This document shows positions 36,981 to 49,577 of a stretch of 64,000 nt of DNA, piece after piece. How positions within the stretch are numbered: position 1 is the stretch's first letter; each line of letters begins with the position of its first letter. Made by a program: the position numbers and the translations under genes. Source of the stretch: Paramecium sonneborni (Eukaryota > Ciliophora > Oligohymenophorea > Peniculida > Parameciidae); the NCBI GenBank assembly GCA_905182985.1, contig CAJJDN010000066.1:79204-143203 (forward strand), read 5' to 3'. A model generated the notes under the pieces. It did no database searches. It was given only the letters and a program-made list of their open reading frames with translations, and was not told where the DNA came from.

Positions 36981-37719
36981 GTATCGAATAAAAATAATAA
37001 AGATAATTTGTTAAAAAATGTTTAACTTTGTAAAGAATCTTCAACGATAAAGTATGAATTAAATTTTGAATTTTAGAAAATAACATTTATAATAATTGAA
37101 GCATTACAGACAACTTTGTACTGAAGGATATTTAAACTATTTCAAATAATCATAAAGCTAAGGAGAATAATAAGAATGATTATATCTTAATTTTAATAAT
37201 TTATGATAAATAGATAACTTATATTCAATTCAATTAATTAGAATTTCTTAAATATGTAGCATTTATGTTAATTCGGAAATTTTAAAATATTATTTCAAGC
37301 TAATAATCTCTTTTATAATTTACTAGTTTTTTATAAAAGCTCTTAGTTTTACTTAATTTTTTTATTTAATTAAATTTTCTTAATTTTCTATTTGCTTCTT
37401 AATTTACTCATAATCCCTTTTAATTTCATGAATCATCAGTTTCTGGTAATTATGAAGTAGAATATTTTCGAATGTCTTTAGCAAATCTTAAGCTGCCTTC
37501 TCCTTCTAAGTATTTTCTTCCATTTTTTCATTTTTTTTAATTTAAAAGACCTAAGTATAATTATTTTCCTGTTAGTTTTTTTTTTTCTTATTTTATTTTT
37601 CTGCGTCATTTTTAAATCTTTCATAATATCTTGTTAAATGATACTACCTTATATAGTTAACTAAAGAATATAATTTTTCATAAGATTATGAATTAATTAA
37701 AAATACTTTTTTGAATATT
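36276..37719. repeat. First copy of a 1444-bp direct duplication at a scaffold join
   Basis: Identical by eye to 37721-39164 (offset 1445) across the single n at 37720. It holds the DYRK remnant and the 3' end of the kinase-coiled-coil gene (37230-37719). Confidence 0.9.
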
Positions 37720-37720
37720 N

Positions 37721-39164
37721 CTATTATCTTTCTTCTATAAAAATAAGATTTTTTAGCAAGAAGCTAATGAAGATTAACAATATAATAACGGATTAGATAA
37801 TAGCAAATATATTTTAATTATTAAATCTAGTGGAGATTACTTTTTTAAAAAAGATTAAATTGCTTATCGATAAGAAATGTTAGAAAAATAAGGCCATGGA
37901 AGTTTTTGGTAATGTTTTTAAGGTTCATGATCATAAAAATAAATAAAATACTACCTTAAAAATAAAAAAAAAATAAAAAAAAATTTTATAATCAAGCTCT
38001 CATTGAAATTGAAATATTAAAACTAATGAACAAAGCAGACCCAACTTCCTGCTTAATTCAAATGCTCAATTATTTTGAATTTCGAGGACATATTATAAAA
38101 ATTATCGTTTAATTAGAACAGTGTCTCGTCTTTGATTTGTTAAGTTGTAACTTATATGAATTCATAACTATTAATGAGTTTTCAGATTTTGATCTTGATT
38201 TAATAAGGATATTTGCTATTCAAATTTTATAAGTATTATTATTTATGAAATAATAGAATATAATAGTTTCAATCGATCTGGAATCAAAATTATTGATTTT
38301 GGATCTAGCTGTTTTGCTAATTAAAAGCTTTATAGATATATTCAAAGTAGATTTTATAGGGCACCTGAGATTGAAATGTCGAGTTTCGGTATCATAGTAA
38401 CTAGATAAATCTTCATAATTAAGATGTATCGAATAAAAATAATAAAGATAATTTGTTAAAAAATGTTTAACTTTGTAAAGAATCTTCAACGATAAAGTAT
38501 GAATTAAATTTTGAATTTTAGAAAATAACATTTATAATAATTGAAGCATTACAGACAACTTTGTACTGAAGGATATTTAAACTATTTCAAATAATCATAA
38601 AGCTAAGGAGAATAATAAGAATGATTATATCTTAATTTTAATAATTTATGATAAATAGATAACTTATATTCAATTCAATTAATTAGAATTTCTTAAATAT
38701 GTAGCATTTATGTTAATTCGGAAATTTTAAAATATTATTTCAAGCTAATAATCTCTTTTATAATTTACTAGTTTTTTATAAAAGCTCTTAGTTTTACTTA
38801 ATTTTTTTATTTAATTAAATTTTCTTAATTTTCTATTTGCTTCTTAATTTACTCATAATCCCTTTTAATTTCATGAATCATCAGTTTCTGGTAATTATGA
38901 AGTAGAATATTTTCGAATGTCTTTAGCAAATCTTAAGCTGCCTTCTCCTTCTAAGTATTTTCTTCCATTTTTTCATTTTTTTTAATTTAAAAGACCTAAG
39001 TATAATTATTTTCCTGTTAGTTTTTTTTTTTCTTATTTTATTTTTCTGCGTCATTTTTAAATCTTTCATAATATCTTGTTAAATGATACTACCTTATATA
39101 GTTAACTAAAGAATATAATTTTTCATAAGATTATGAATTAATTAAAAATACTTTTTTGAATATT
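37721..39164. repeat. Second copy of the 1444-bp duplication
   Basis: Same as 36276-37719; it continues into unique sequence of the kinase-coiled-coil gene at 39165. Confidence 0.9.
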
Positions 39165-42100
39165 TAAATTTCATCGGGCTTGGGAATTTTTTCCAACCTT
39201 TAATTTATTTGCAAAATTAAATTTTTAATTTCACTTATTATTTGTTAAAACGAAGTTGGATTATTCTGTTAATTTTATTCTAATTCATTTATTTTAACTT
39301 ATAATTGTTCTTCAAATATTTTGAATTATTCATATGTATCAATAAGTTTATTATCAAGATTTTCAAATTACAATTAGCCTTTTATACTGTATACATTTCT
39401 CAATATTTCCTCTAATTTTTAGGCTTTTTAAGAATTATATTCTTTTTATTTTCCCAGTAAATCCACAATCTTTTATTATAATGGCATTTACCCTTATTTA
39501 TTTTAAAATTAATTTAATTTTTCTTTAAATAGCTTTTAATTATTTTAATTCAATTCCTAATATTTCTCTAATATTTAAATTTCGTCATCAAGTTCCTTTT
39601 ACAAATTTTCTCTATTTAGATTTATTTATTTTATATATTGAATCTTATCTGCTTCAATTTTGATTAATTAAATTTCTTTTGAAAATTGCATTTATTTTTA
39701 TTAAAATTAATTCTTCAATATTAAAATTTCTTTTTCTTATTCATTTTTGTTTTCAACTCCTATTCTTTCAACTATTAACTTTAATTGGATAAGTTATTCT
39801 TCTTCATTAATTAGTAAATTATTTAAATTTTCTTCAAATTATTCTAAATAGATTATTTAATCATTAATAGTTTGATAGGAATTAAATTAATTAAATTCTT
39901 TAAATAGTTTGAATTATTCTTAAATTTAATTCATATTTTAATCTATCTTTCTTTATTTACCCAGTACTAAGTTCTTAGTTTGTTCATTATTGCAATATTG
40001 ATAATTAATAAAATCATTTATCTTAATTTTTAATTGATTCATTTTATTTAAAAATTCACTTAATTATGCATCTATATTTTTTAATTTTTATATTCTTTCA
40101 GCATTTATTAATTCAATTTATTAATCGTGATGAATTTATTCATGCAATTAATCATATTATTTTTCAAATTCTTTTAAATTTTGATTGATTGAATCTTATA
40201 TTTAATTGAATTATTGATAATTTTCAAATAGTTCTTAAGTTAAAAGTAATTCCATAGAATTTAATTTGCCAAAACAATCTCCTATTTGAATAATAATTTA
40301 ATCTATTTTTTATTTATATTTTTAATTCTTATATAGATATTTAAATTTATCCTATAAATCTTTTAAATTATCAGCTAATTCCTATATTTATCTANNNNNN
40401 NNNNNNNNNNNNNNNNNNNNNNNNNNNNNNNNNNNNNNNNNNNNNNNNNNNNNNNNNNNNNNNNNNNNNNNNNNNNNNNNNNNNNNNNNNNNNNNNNNNN
40501 NNNNNNNNNNNNNNNNNNNNNNNNNNNNNNNNNNNNNNNNNNNNNNNNNNNNNNNNNNNNNNNNNNNNNNNNNNNNNNNNNNNNNNNNNNNNNNNNNNNN
40601 NNNNNNNNNNNNNNNNNNNNNNNNNNNNNNNNNNNNNNNNNNNNNNNNNNNNNNNNNNNNNNNNNNNNNNNNNNNNNNNNNNNNNNNNNNNNNNNNNNNN
40701 NNNNNNNNNNNNNNNNNNNNNNNNNNNNNNNNNNNNNNNNNNNNNNNNNNNNNNNNNNNNNNNNNNNNNNNNNNNNNNNNNNNNNNNNNNNNNNNNNNNN
40801 NNNNNNNNNNNNNNNNNNNNNNNNNNNNNNNNNNNNNNNNNNNNNNNNNNNNNNNNNNNNNNNNNNNNNNNNNNNNNNNNNNNNNNNNNNNNNNNNNNNN
40901 NNNNNNNNNNNNNNNNNNNNNNNNNNNNNNNNNNNNNNNNNNNNNNNNNNNNNNNNNNNNNNNNNNNNNNNNNNNNNNNNNNNNNNNNNNNNNNNNNNNN
41001 NNNNNNNNNNNNNNNNNNNNNNNNNNNNNNNNNNNNNNNNNNNNNNNNNNNNNNNNNNNNNNNNNNNNNNNNNNNNNNNNNNNNNNNNNNNNNNNNNNNN
41101 NNNNNNNNNNNNNNNNNNNNNNNNNNNNNNNNNNNNNNNNNNNNNNNNNNNNNNNNNNNNNNNNNNNNNNNNNNNNNNNNNNNNNNNNNNNNNNNNAATT
41201 CCTAATATTTCTCTAATATTTAAATTTCGTCATCAAGTTCCTTTTACAAATTTTCTCTATTTAGATTTATTTATTTTATATATTGAATCTTATCTGCTTC
41301 AATTTTGATTAATTAAATTTCTTTTGAAAATTGCATTTATTTTTATTAAAATTAATTCTTCAATATTAAAATTTCTTTTTCTTATTCATTTTTGTTTTCA
41401 ACTCCTATTCTTTAAACTATTAACTTTAATTGGATAAGTTATTCTTCTTCATTAATTAGTAAATTATTTAAATTTTCTTCAAATTATTCTAAATAGATTA
41501 TTTAATCATTAATAGTTTGATAGGAATTAAATTAATTAAATTCTTTAAATAGTTTGAATTATTCTTAAATTTAATTCATATTTTAATCTATCTTTCTTTA
41601 TTTACCCAGTACTAAGTTCTTAGTTTGTTCATTATTGCAATATTGATAATTAATAAAATCATTTATCTTAATTTTTAATTGATTCATTTTATTTAAAAAT
41701 TCACTTAATTATGCATCTATATTTTTTAATTTTTATATTCTTTCAGCATTTATTAATTCAATTTATTAATCGTGATGAATTTATTCATGCAATTAATCAT
41801 ATTATTTTTCAAATTCTTTTAAATTTTGATTGATTGAATCTTATATTTAATTGAATTATTGATAATTTTCAAATAGTTCTTAAGTTAAAAGTAATTCCAT
41901 AGAATTTAATTTGCCAAAACAATCTCCTATTTGAATAATAATTTAATCTATTTTTTATTTATATTTTTAATTCTTATATAGATATTTAAATTTATCCTAT
42001 AAATCTTTTAAATTATCAGCTAATTCCTATATTTATCTATGATGTTCATCAACAAATTTACTATCAATTTATTCAAGAGATGTATTTGATTCATCAATAG

Positions 42101-45100
42101 ATATTTTAAGTCTTTTTTAAGCTAATTAAAGTTCCTCAATCTTGCTATTAAAGGATTAATAATTGAAAATTTAGCAAGATCGCTCAAGTGAATGCATCAT
42201 TTTCTCTTATTCTTCCAGAATTAAAAAATCTGAAATCAGTTTTTAGTAATGCTTTATAACTTCCATCAATTTCTCTTATCCATATTTTTATTATTAAATT
42301 TCGTCATAAAACTTTATTTTTTACTAAAATTTTTGAATATTGTCTGAAAATGGAGTAAATTGTTATTTTAAATTAGTAAATTATTTTTCAAATTTTTGTT
42401 TTTCATTATTTAATTGGTCCATTTCTTTTTCATGTTTCATTTTTTAATATTCAATCTTTTATCTATCATTTACTTACTTTAAAAGTAACATTTATTTATC
42501 TTCAATCTAATTAATAAACTTATTTTATTCTTATATATTTTATTAAATTTCCTAAGTTATATAATTATCCTATCCTCTAAGTTACTCTTATTAAAAAGCA
42601 TTTTATATATTCTATTTTCTATCTTCATTTTCTTTGAGTGTTTAATTTTATTTTTAGATTTAATTATTTATGATAGTAATCAACTCAGTTTTCATTTAAT
42701 CTTAAGTTTCAATATTTTTTATTATCTATAATTTTTAGTTTAGATTTGATATAAAAATTGAAATAGCATTGTATTACGATTAAAATAGAATTAACAATGA
42801 TTATTTTTTTTCTTCTAATTATTTTAAATTTACTTAAACTTAGTTTTGTTCCAATTAATCTACTTTTTTTGAATATTCTAGCAAATACTTATTTTAAATT
42901 TCTATTTCTAATTATTTTTTAAGGTCTTCTTCAAAAGTTTCTAATTATATTTTAATTTCTTACTCTCTTTACTATTGCTCCCTTTATTTATATTATTCAA
43001 TATATTATTATTAATTTTATTCTATCTATTTTTTAAATTAATTCAGTTGATTGTAAAACTATATTGATTACTAGATTTACATTTCAGCTAACTATTTTGT
43101 ATCTTATTCTTATTATTGAGCCTTTTATTGTTGTGCAATTAATTCTTATTATTTTTATTTTATTTAATCTTCAAATTCTAATTTCTATTATTAGTAAATC
43201 TTTTTTAATTCATCATCAAGTTCTTTTGCTTTCTAGTTTTCAATTTATCTTTTCATTTATTACATTTCTAGTAATTTCTTATATTCAAATTATTAAATTT
43301 TTATTCTATATTCTTCTTCCATATTCTTTTTTAACTCTAATTAAATCTTTTATGTTTCCTCTTATCTTTTTTTTTCTTATTCTTCCTTTTCTTATTTTTA
43401 TTTCAGTTCTAATAACTATTATTATCTGATTCTCTCTTATTCTTCCTTTTCTTATTTTTATTTCAGTTCTAATAACTATTATTATTTGATTCTCTCTTAT
43501 TCTTCCTTTTCTTATTTTTATTTCAGTTCTAATAACTATTATTATCTGATTCTCTCTTATTCTTCCTTTTCTTATTTTTATTTCAGTTCTAATAACTATT
43601 ATTATCTGATTCTCTCTTATTCTTCCTTTTCTTATTTTTATTTCAGTTCTAATAACTATTATTATCTGATTCTCTCTTATTCTTCCTTTTCTTATTTTTA
43701 TTTCAGTTCTAATAACTATTATTATCTGATTCTCTCTTATTCTTCCTTTTCTTATTTTTATTTCAGTTCTAATAACTATTATTATCTGATTCTCTCTTAT
43801 TCTTCCTTTTCTTATTTTTATTTCAGTTCTAATAACTATTATTATCTGATTCTCTCTTATTCTTCCTTTTCTTATTTTTATTTCAGTTCTAATAACTATT
43901 ATTATCTGATTCTCTCTTATTCTTCCTTTTCTTATTTTTATTTCAGTTCTAATAACTATTATTATCTGATTCTCTCTTATTCTTCCTTTTCTTATTTTTA
44001 TTTCAGTTCTAATAACTATTATTATCTGATTCTCTCTTATTCTTCCTTTTCTTATTTTTATTTCAGTTCTAATAACTATTATTATCTGATTCTCTCTTAT
44101 TCTTCCTTTTCTTATTTTTATTTCAGTTCTAATAACTATTATTATCTGATTCTCTCTTATTCTTCCTTTTCTTATTTTTATTTCAGTTCTAATAACTATT
44201 ATTATCTGATTCTCTCTTATTCTTCCTTTTCTTATTTTTATTTCAGTTCTAATAACTATTATTATCTGTTTCTCTCTTATTCCTCCTTTTCTTATTTTTA
44301 TCTTTTTTCTTATTCTTCCTTTTCTTATTTTTATTTTAGTTCTAATAACTATTATTATCTGTTTCTCTCTTATTCCTCCTTTTCTTATTTTTATCTTTTT
44401 TCTTATTCTTCCTTTTCTTATTTTTATTTTTTTTCTTATTCTTCTTATTTTTATTTCAGTTCTAATAACTATTATTATCTGTTTCTCTCTTATTCTTCCT
44501 TTTCTTATTTTTCTTTCAGTTCTAATAACTATTATTATCTGTTTCTCTCTTATTCTTCTTTCTCTTATTTTTATTTTTTTTCTTATTCTTCCTTTTCTTA
44601 TTTTTATTTCAGTTCTAATAACTATTATTATCTGTTTCTCTCTTATTCTTCCTTTTCTTATTTTTATTTTTTTTCTAATTCTTCTTATTTTTATTTCAGT
44701 TCTAATAACTATTATTATCTGTTTCTCTCTTATTCTTCCTTTTCTTATTTTTATTTTTTTTCTTATTCCTCCTTCTCTTATTTTTATTTCAGTTCTAATA
44801 ACTATTGTTATCTGTTTCTCTCTTATTCCTCCTTCTCTTATTTTTATTTTTTTTCTTATTCTTCCTTTTCTTATTTTTATTTCAGTTCTAATTACTATTA
44901 TTTCTACTTTTCTTGTTCTTTCTCTCTAATTAATTTCGATAATTCCTATTGGTCATATTTGTATTGTTGATTGATCTAATTATAATTTTATTAAAATGGA
45001 TGGTGATATTAATTTGTTTAATTATAAGCTGCTAATATGTATTGCAATTGAATTCTTTCATAAGAATTTTTTCTAAGTAACATTTTAATCAAATCTTTTT

Positions 45101-45871
45101 CTTTTTGTTATATTTTTGTGTTATATTAAATTTAGGATTCAATTTCTGATTGGCCTATACTGTAGATTTTCTAATACATTTCTTAATTTGAATTAGCTAA
45201 GATGATTATTTAAAATTACCTTAGAAGAATGTTTCTTATGTTAACATTTCGTACCAAATAGCTCCCAAAGACCAAAAATCAACTGATTTGTCATAAAAAG
45301 TCGAGGTACCTCTTAATACCTCTGGTGCTATATACAAAGGTGTTCCAATATAACCAGTTGCCCTAAGCCTATTTGAAGTTTCTTTAACTAAACCAAAATC
45401 AATCAATTTAACAATTTTTTCATTGTTTGGTTTATTAATATATACAAAATTTTCTGGTTTTAAATCTCTGTGAAATAATCCCAATTCATGAAGTTAACTA
45501 ACTCCTTGGACCATCTAAAAAAAATCATGTTTAAAAATTACTTAAAGAAAATATTTATTTTTTTAATCGTAATCTGACCTTTAATAATCGTTTTGACACA
45601 TAAATTTGAAGAATTCTTCCTAAGCATACTCCATAACAATAATTGGAAATTAATTCTAATTTTATTGTATTGCTTTTATTTGAATAATATGACTGAAATT
45701 TTTTTTGTTAATTGCTTTAATTGCTTTATATTCATTTTGATTGATTGTTTTATATACTTTTATAGCAACGATTTCTTTGCTATAAATATTTTCTCCCTTA
45801 TAAACTATTCCTTCTGATCCTTCACCAATTTTTTATAATATTTTGTATTGTATATCATCAATTGTATACAT
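38675..45871 (-). CDS. Protein kinase fused to a very long coiled coil, interrupted by an assembly gap
   Basis: ATG at 45871 (MYTIDDIQYKILQKIGEGSE). The kinase domain is complete: [62 protein letters not shown]; an active Ser/Thr kinase is expected. Introns of 27 nt (45515-45541), 23 nt and 23 nt join it to a C-lobe end (KDLIKMLLRKNSYERIQ). A 60-bp minisatellite then encodes a 20-residue charged helix repeat (43372-44930), followed by several kb of Gln/Lys/Glu/Leu coiled coil to TGA 38675-38677. The N gap 40395-41196 and its flanking repeat lie inside, so the true length is unknown. The last part is also seen at 37230-37719. Family: the same kinase-coiled-coil type as 24321-27391. A cytoskeletal location is inference. 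Confidence 0.7.
39552..40394. repeat. Left flank of the N gap, 843 bp, nearly identical to 41197-42039
   Basis: Matches 41197-42039 at an offset of 1645, with one mismatch noticed (C at 39769, A at 41414). Both lie in the coiled-coil part of the kinase gene. Confidence 0.8.
40395..41196. other. Assembly gap, 802 N
   Basis: A run of N inside the coiled-coil gene. Because the flanks are near-identical, the gap may hide a real tandem repeat or be another unmerged overlap. Confidence 0.95.
41197..42039. repeat. Right flank of the N gap, 843 bp
   Basis: Near-identical to 39552-40394. Most of it, and the sequence to about 42540, is also related in inverted orientation to 519-1337. Confidence 0.8.
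43372..44930 (-). repeat. 60-bp minisatellite coding a 20-residue coiled-coil repeat
   Basis: From about 43372 to 44280 there are 15 consecutive 60-bp units, almost all identical, in perfect register. A mixed block with 30-bp and 60-bp variants follows to about 44930. On the minus strand, in ciliate code, each unit encodes IRQQQLLELKQKQEKEEQER, in frame with the kinase gene. The plus-strand frame rich in Tyr, Ser and Phe is a shadow. The unit is all helix-forming and highly charged, so a coiled coil or single alpha helix is expected. Confidence 0.9.
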
Positions 45872-46026
45872 TTTAGATTTTCTTTTTAATCTTGAGATTA
45901 AACAATTTTTATAAATGCTTCTAAGAATTCATAATCTTATTGATTTATAGCAAAGAATCTAATTCTATTAAATTTTAAAATGTTATAATATTATATTTCT
46001 ATATAATAAATTAAAGAAAATGATGA

Positions 46027-49000
46027 TCAATTTTCATCTTCATTTTCATCATCTTCCCCATTATTTGTATCACTGCTAGATTAATCGTTGACTAAATTGA
46101 TATCTAATTTAGCCAAGACCTCCTTATTTTATTCTTATTATGTATTCATAGAAGATGAAACTTGTTTTTAAGTATCTATATTTTCATCATTTTCTTCTTA
46201 TAGTTTTTACAGATGCTGCTTAAATACTTCATCTGCTAATAATAGATCTATATTCTATTTTAATTTAGCTTCTAAATCATATTCAACATTTTTATGATCA
46301 ATTCTTCTATAAAATAAAACATAAGCATTTGGAGTAACAATACTATTTGTCTCTTTGATGACAATCGAATCATCAAATCTATACCATTCTCCATTGTTTT
46401 TGCAAAATGCAGTGTAATGCCCACTACCAGATTCACCAATATGATTGCATATTGCATACAATTCATATAAATTATTATTATCTATTTATTTATTAATCTA
46501 TTTTACCTTTATACAGCACAAAATTGCTCATATCTAACTTTTCAGGATACAATATATTAGTTTGCAGTTTTGATTTAAATAATTTATATGAATCTTTAAA
46601 TCTTTTCAGATGAAAAATCAGGATCTTTGAAGTTTTATAAATTTATAATGTTTTATAAGCTTGCACATGATCTTTACATCCATTACAATACCAAGTATTA
46701 TCTACTTGTAATTATTCTGGCTTTGTTGAATATTCTAAACAATGCTCTAAAGTATAAGTCTATTTATATTTATTATTTTTTTGGTTGTTATCCCAATTTA
46801 AGTTAACGACTGGGGGCTTATAATTAGGATCAAATATCTTTTGGTATTCAGTATAAATATCTTCAATTTTTTCTCTACAAGGCTTAAGCCATACGATTTA
46901 TATTTCTGGCTGTAATAATTTATCTTCCCTCTCAAAACAATCACCAAATATTTTATCAATAAATTCAAGAGGACAATCATTACAATAAGCTTTATAACAA
47001 TAAGAACAATTCACTTAATACCTTTGATTTGATTTAAACATGATTTTCCAATACTTATCTAAAACATGTTGTTAATAAACTTCTTCTTGATTTTCTGAAT
47101 TAAGCCAGTTTTAATCAAAATCTACAAAATTTTTTAGAACATTTTAAAAACAATCAAAGAAAAACATATGAATTTCTTTATATGTATAATGTTGAGATAG
47201 AATAAAGTACATGGTGGGAATTATATCTTTTTTCCAATTGCTCATTGTTTAAATTTAATTGTGAATGAGAACATGAACTTAGGATTCGTTTTAAATTATT
47301 TATTCTTGGACTGTTAGTCTTCTTAATTATAATTTTTTATCATGTTTTAATTGTTTTTTTAATAATTCTAATCTTTAATCCAAAAAAACTAAATTATTAA
47401 AAATTAGCTACCTTCTTCAATTGAAAAAGTAGAGCTTAATGTTAAAATGATTTGATCCCATTCACAATTAAGCCATTCTTATGATTTAAATTACAAAACT
47501 TCTTTAAGTCTCAATTCTGGTTCATAATAATGAGTGACCGGTTTACTCAACCAAAGGTTTTCAGGATCAATAACAAAAAATTCCAAAACCTTTTTTTATT
47601 CTTAAGGAATTGTTACATTGACCATTAAAAATGGATCAAATGTAATAGATATTTTATCACAAATAGGACATTGCAACTTTGATCTATATTACCCATATAA
47701 TTCATCAACAATCAAAGAATCATTTCTTTTTTAAAAGCAATCCCATTATTCTTAACTTACAACATCATCAGGTCTATTATCATTGTCAGGAATTTCTACA
47801 TATGGTTTTACTTTGACTCTATTTAAATCTTCATTAAGTAAATCAAGAGTAAATGTTATAAATTCTTATGCATCATGTTATGCATTTCCTGCAAAGTTGG
47901 GGGACAATTTGCCAACCAATCTTTTAAATTAAAATGGTGATATTTATGATTATTTATCAAACCAAAGCCTTTTTAAAAGATATGAAAACAATGATGCAAA
48001 TTCACCCTTTGTGCCTAACGCATTTTAAGCATTAATCTCAAATTTGAATGAATTATCCAAAAAGTATCTTGATATTTCAGGTGTATTTGATAAGCATTAT
48101 AAAGCACTATTCATATAACAAGTATTTCCTAAATTCCTTAACCCTGTTAGACCTTATTTGGATTAAGAATTAGGAATTAATTTAACAAGTATTTCATCTG
48201 TATCATTTTATTTTTCACATACTTGTATATGATGATATTAGTGTTACTATAAACATGATTCACTGCAGTATTTAACCTTTTTACAAACACAATTAAAATT
48301 CAAATTTTAATATTATGAACAATTTATGCATTTTTCTTCTAATTGAAAGAGATTATTTGAAATTGAGAAGGTCTTTTCCAATTCTTTAGCATCCATTAAC
48401 AAAATTTAATCCTTTTCAAAGTTATAGTCTTTGAAGAACTTATTTTCAAGAGGATTTAAGAATTCTATATCTGTAAATTCAATTAATTATTTTTTTTCTT
48501 TATGTTATTACAATAAAAATGTCTTAAGGTTTTCTAGATTCCAAGTTTTTCCTAACTTATATAATCTAATATTGTCTTTGGTAACAAATTTAAAAGATGT
48601 ACTAAGTCTTTAGATATTATTCTTACACTGTTTTCAATGTTTTGCTTAAAATAGTAACAACTTCGCTTATTAGCGCAATTGGTGAAATGTATTATTCACC
48701 TTCAATCATAGTAGTTTGAAGTTTCATCATAGCTGAAGGGAATATGGGCACAAATTTAATGCATTATAAATATGCTTAAATTTATCTTTATCCATCATTG
48801 TTTAGAAATGAATCTCTTTCTATTGTAAAATCGATTCTTTATTTATTTATTCTAAATTCACATATTTTAGAATTACCCTTTGAGATATTACCACATATTA
48901 GAATCAACAACAACATAATCTTTGCCTTCAATTAAATTAGGTTTTAATTGAGTATTCCATGGATGATGATCAATTGGGTCATATCTTAAAACCTGTTTAG

Positions 49001-49218
49001 GTTTGCATCCAATATCACTATTGATATTTCCCAAAGAAATTGAGTGATTTGGATCACCCTCGAACCCTACTTTCTTCTTCCAGTTATTTAACCATCTTAA
49101 GAATAGTATGAATATTTAACTGTGATGAAATGAGAAAATATGATCCTTTTTTCGATTGAAATTCTTTCAGAAAAATCTCTTCCATCTCTTTATACTTTTA
49201 AAGTTCATCACTAATCAT
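46027..49218 (-). CDS. Ubiquitin-specific protease with DUSP and MYND domains
   Basis: A cysteine protease that removes ubiquitin from proteins. Domains in order: an N-terminal DUSP domain ([19 protein letters not shown] ... [16 protein letters not shown]), split by a 25-nt intron ending in AAG; a MYND-type zinc finger with the C-C, C-C, C-C, H-C ligand pattern (CINCSQYQ ... YCSESCLQQHQ); then the USP catalytic domain with Cys box [20 protein letters not shown], the NAQHDAQEF motif, paired Cys in LQCPICD, and His box [15 protein letters not shown] followed by WYRFDDS. The C-terminus is acidic. Cys, His and Asp are all present, so it should be active. DUSP domains are typical of the USP4/11/15 group. 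ATG 49218, TGA 46027-46029. Not every intron was placed. Confidence 0.85.
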
Positions 49219-49577
49219 TTTTAAATGAATTTTAATTAATATTCAACTTTTGTAATCATACATTAAACTAAAAAATATATGAGTGTTTCAGAATGAAGTA
49301 ATAATGATTACTACCCCTTCCGTCTTAACTCAAACTCTTTATATCTAATTTATTTAGAACAATTCTCATAAATTATCAAATCATTCAGGTAAAATTAGAA
49401 TTATTAAATTGATAAATTATTCCAAATTTATATTAATACATAAAATAAATTATTATTATGGGACTCTTCTCAAACTTAAATTTAATGTAAGATATTATTC
49501 TTATTTAAACCTAAAACAAATTATCTAAAAATATAAATATATTTGTAGAATAACCTACATTTATAATTGTATAATTA

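Noticed and set aside
36775..37086. A 103-codon minus-strand frame, repeated at 38220
   Set aside because: It is antisense to recognisable DYRK kinase sequence (IIDFGSS, YRAPEI) and is repeated only because of the scaffold duplication.
1069..39164. A family of 1-kb transposons inferred from the paired repeats
   Set aside because: The four pairs share no sequence with each other, have no terminal inverted repeats, and each pair is interrupted by exactly one n.
43372..44930. CRISPR array
   Set aside because: Units are contiguous with no unique spacers, vary as a protein-coding minisatellite, and lie in a eukaryotic gene.
43486..44970. A 494-codon plus-strand frame rich in Tyr, Ser and Phe repeats
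   Set aside because: It is the antisense shadow of the 60-bp minisatellite; the minus strand gives a continuous charged helix in frame with a kinase domain.
46272..46466. Second minus-strand frame overlapping the deubiquitinase His box
   Set aside because: It is an alternative frame of the catalytic domain; [12 protein letters not shown] lies in the other frame.
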